The notes beneath the pieces are model-generated. The model worked only from the letters and a program-made list of their open reading frames with translations. It was not told where the DNA came from and ran no database searches. The translations under genes were made by a program, and so were the position numbers. 49,871 nucleotides of DNA from Firmicutes bacterium HGW-Firmicutes-21 (lineage in GTDB: Bacteria; Bacillota; Clostridia; Oscillospirales; CAG-382). The stretch is from NCBI GenBank assembly GCA_002841455.1, contig PGZT01000002.1, forward strand, positions 1-49,871, read 5' to 3'. Position 1 is the stretch's first letter. The number at the start of each line of letters is the position of its first letter. This document shows, one piece after another, positions 48,646 through 49,871 of the stretch.

Positions 48646-49871
48646 TTAATTTGCCTTTACAGATTTGCCTTTTATTTTGGAGTTATTGAGCTTCTGTACA
48701 ACTAAGGGCTTGTTCTCCCTCGGAACCTGTATTATGGTAAATGTATTTTGAATATCAATGTTTCCGAAGATACTGCCCGGAAGACCTGTCTCGCCTGCGA
48801 CGGCGCCCAAAATATGGTTGGGCGATATTTTGTCCCTCCGTCCGATGGATATTTTTACACCCACCATATTTTCGTCATTATATTCAGTTTTTCTGTGCGA
48901 CACCTTTGGTGTGCGCCTAACTATTTCTGTGCTTTTCCGGTGTCTTCTCGGCGCTTCCTCGGAGCTGTAATCGTTAAGGAGCGGGTCGTCAAAATCGGTT
49001 GCGATTTCGGTATTTACCGTGTTCTTCTTTATCGACATCGCAAACATAGCCGCTGCGACATCGATTGCGGAATAAGTGTCTCCCATTAACCTCTCGACAG
49101 CGGACGAAAATGCAGAATAATCGTTTTCGCCCATAAAAGTTAAAATGCTTTTGCTCAGCTCATTAACCTTCAGCTCAGCAATTTCATCTGCGGTCGGTAA
49201 GGGTTTTTGCAAAATAACGCATTTTGTATAGCTCATAATGTTTTTAAGCTGCGATAACTGCTTGTTACCCTGTACAAAGGAGAAGGCTTGTCCCGCCTTG
49301 CCGGCTCTGCCTGTTCTGCCGATACGATGGACATAATATTCGTCCTCCTGCGGCAGGTCGTAGTTAAACACGATTTTTATATCATTTACATCAATTCCCC
49401 TCGCCGCAACATCGGTTGCAACGAGTATGCCGAACTTTTCGTCCTTAAACTGGCTCATAACCTGTGTACGGGATGCCTGACGCATGTCACCGTGCAGTCC
49501 CTGCGCAGGGAAACCGTGTTTTCTAAGCTCTTTTATCAAATCATCCACCATTTTTTTGGTGTTGCAAAATATTATTGCGGATTTGGGGTTGTAAAACTCG
49601 AGCAGGCTGTACAGGGCCGCATTTTTTCTACCCTTGGGAACATTAAAATAATACTGCTCAACGGTCGAAACGGTCATCTGCGCATTTTTAATCTCAACGG
49701 TTATCGGGTCGGTTTGGAACTTCTTCGTTATCTCAAGCACTTCGGAAGGCATTGTAGCGGAGAATAAAATCGTTTGACGCTCTTTTGGTATCTCGTTTAA
49801 AATGGTCTCTATATCGTCCACAAAGCCCATGTTAAGCATCTCGTCCGCTTCATCAAGGACAACCATTTTAA
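48646..49871 (-). CDS. DEAD-box RNA helicase, C-terminal part (runs off the window)
   Basis: The frame enters from the right edge, so the N-terminus (Q motif, Walker A) is missing; the ATG near 49866 is internal. Visible parts are motif II DEAD in VVLDEADEML, motif III SAT, the helicase C domain with IIFCNTKKMVDDL, LHGDMRQASRTQVMSQF, VATDVAARGIDV and motif VI HRIGRTGRAG, and an acidic/basic linker. A C-terminal DbpA-type RNA-binding domain follows (VGVKISIGRRDKISPNHILG, GSIFGNIDIQNTFTIIQVP). That combination matches DeaD/CsdA-type helicases that act on ribosomal RNA and structured mRNA in the cold. It is 34 bp upstream of the ABC-F leader on the same strand. Confidence 0.95.
   Translation of the reverse strand, partial: KMVVLDEADEMLNMGFVDDIETILNEIPKERQTILFSATMPSEVLEITKKFQTDPITVEIKNAQMTVSTVEQYYFNVPKGRKNAALYSLLEFYNPKSAIIFCNTKKMVDDLIKELRKHGFPAQGLHGDMRQASRTQVMSQFKDEKFGILVATDVAARGIDVNDIKIVFNYDLPQEDEYYVHRIGRTGRAGKAGQAFSFVQGNKQLSQLKNIMSYTKCVILQKPLPTADEIAELKVNELSKSILTFMGENDYSAFSSAVERLMGDTYSAIDVAAAMFAMSIKKNTVNTEIATDFDDPLLNDYSSEEAPRRHRKSTEIVRRTPKVSHRKTEYNDENMVGVKISIGRRDKISPNHILGAVAGETGLPGSIFGNIDIQNTFTIIQVPRENKPLVVQKLNNSKIKGKSVKAN

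Overview
This window looks like a chromosomal segment of a low-to-mid GC, spore-forming Clostridia (Bacillota), probably an Oscillospirales/Ruminococcaceae-like fibre-using gut or rumen anaerobe. Supporting signs are strong AGGAGG-type ribosome sites, TTGACA-17-TATAAT promoters, many lipoproteins with Ser/Glu-rich linkers, dockerin-like C-terminal modules, a spore photoproduct lyase-like protein, class II GalT, and ferredoxin/rubrerythrin-type redox genes. I see no transposase, phage, integrase, CRISPR array or rRNA.

Layout. 1-203: tRNA-Asp and tRNA-Phe, transcribed leftward. 433-3280: a leftward operon of three exported proteins (two small NTF2-like proteins and an unknown 572-residue lipoprotein). 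3496-4480: two related rightward small lipoproteins, each with a near-consensus promoter. 4556-8533: leftward murQ and a very large secreted GDPD protein with a dockerin-like tail. 8772-9725: GtrB-like glycosyltransferase. 9870-13103: a rightward sugar-conversion cluster (two xylose-isomerase-like TIM barrels, an unknown 112-residue protein, a Gfo/Idh/MocA oxidoreductase). 13133-15011: an AT-rich islet of Nudix hydrolase, uridine-kinase-like P-loop kinase and RES-domain protein. 15274-17201: PadR / permease-prefix / DUF4097 envelope operon. 17263-20222: a DtxR-type regulator divergent from an iron-type operator, an orphan FeoB-associated Cys-rich protein, a frameshifted flavodoxin-ferredoxin (EFR1) gene, and a convergent PP-loop ATPase with Cys clusters. 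20307-21539: MscS channel. 21718-30351: two paralogous solute-binding lipoproteins around a DUF3795-methyltransferase, a DUF4855 dockerin protein, a hidden 54-codon gene and a membrane-anchored repeat protein. 30416-38154: class A beta-lactamase-like hydrolase, YfbK-like vWA lipoprotein, GDSL hydrolase plus GalT, GHL10 glycoside hydrolase. 38225-41640: SemiSWEET-like protein, D-2-hydroxyacid dehydrogenase, tRNA-Val, ECF sigma/anti-sigma pair. 41739-46324: SPL-like radical SAM protein, then fucI-like isomerase overlapping an araB-like kinase. 46382-49871: ferritin-like protein, ABC-F ATPase with a 40-codon upstream ORF, and the C-terminal part of a DEAD-box helicase that runs off the window.

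How the genes fit together. The dominant theme is extracellular glycan and phospho-ester processing (GDPD, DUF4855, GHL10, GDSL, solute-binding proteins) feeding intracellular sugar conversion (isomerases, oxidoreductase, GalT, FucI/AraB, MurQ). A second theme is envelope sensing (PadR/DUF4097, ECF/anti-sigma, MscS, YfbK). A third is iron/redox (DtxR, FeoB-associated protein, EFR1, ferritin-like).

The best candidates for something undescribed are the upstream ORF with nested hairpins before the ABC-F gene, the iron-type operator locus lacking feoAB but followed by EFR1 and a convergent PP-loop enzyme, the Nudix/kinase/RES islet, the dockerin-like module whose second calcium loop is lost in the same way in two proteins, and the terminator-backed 54-codon gene missed by ordinary calling.
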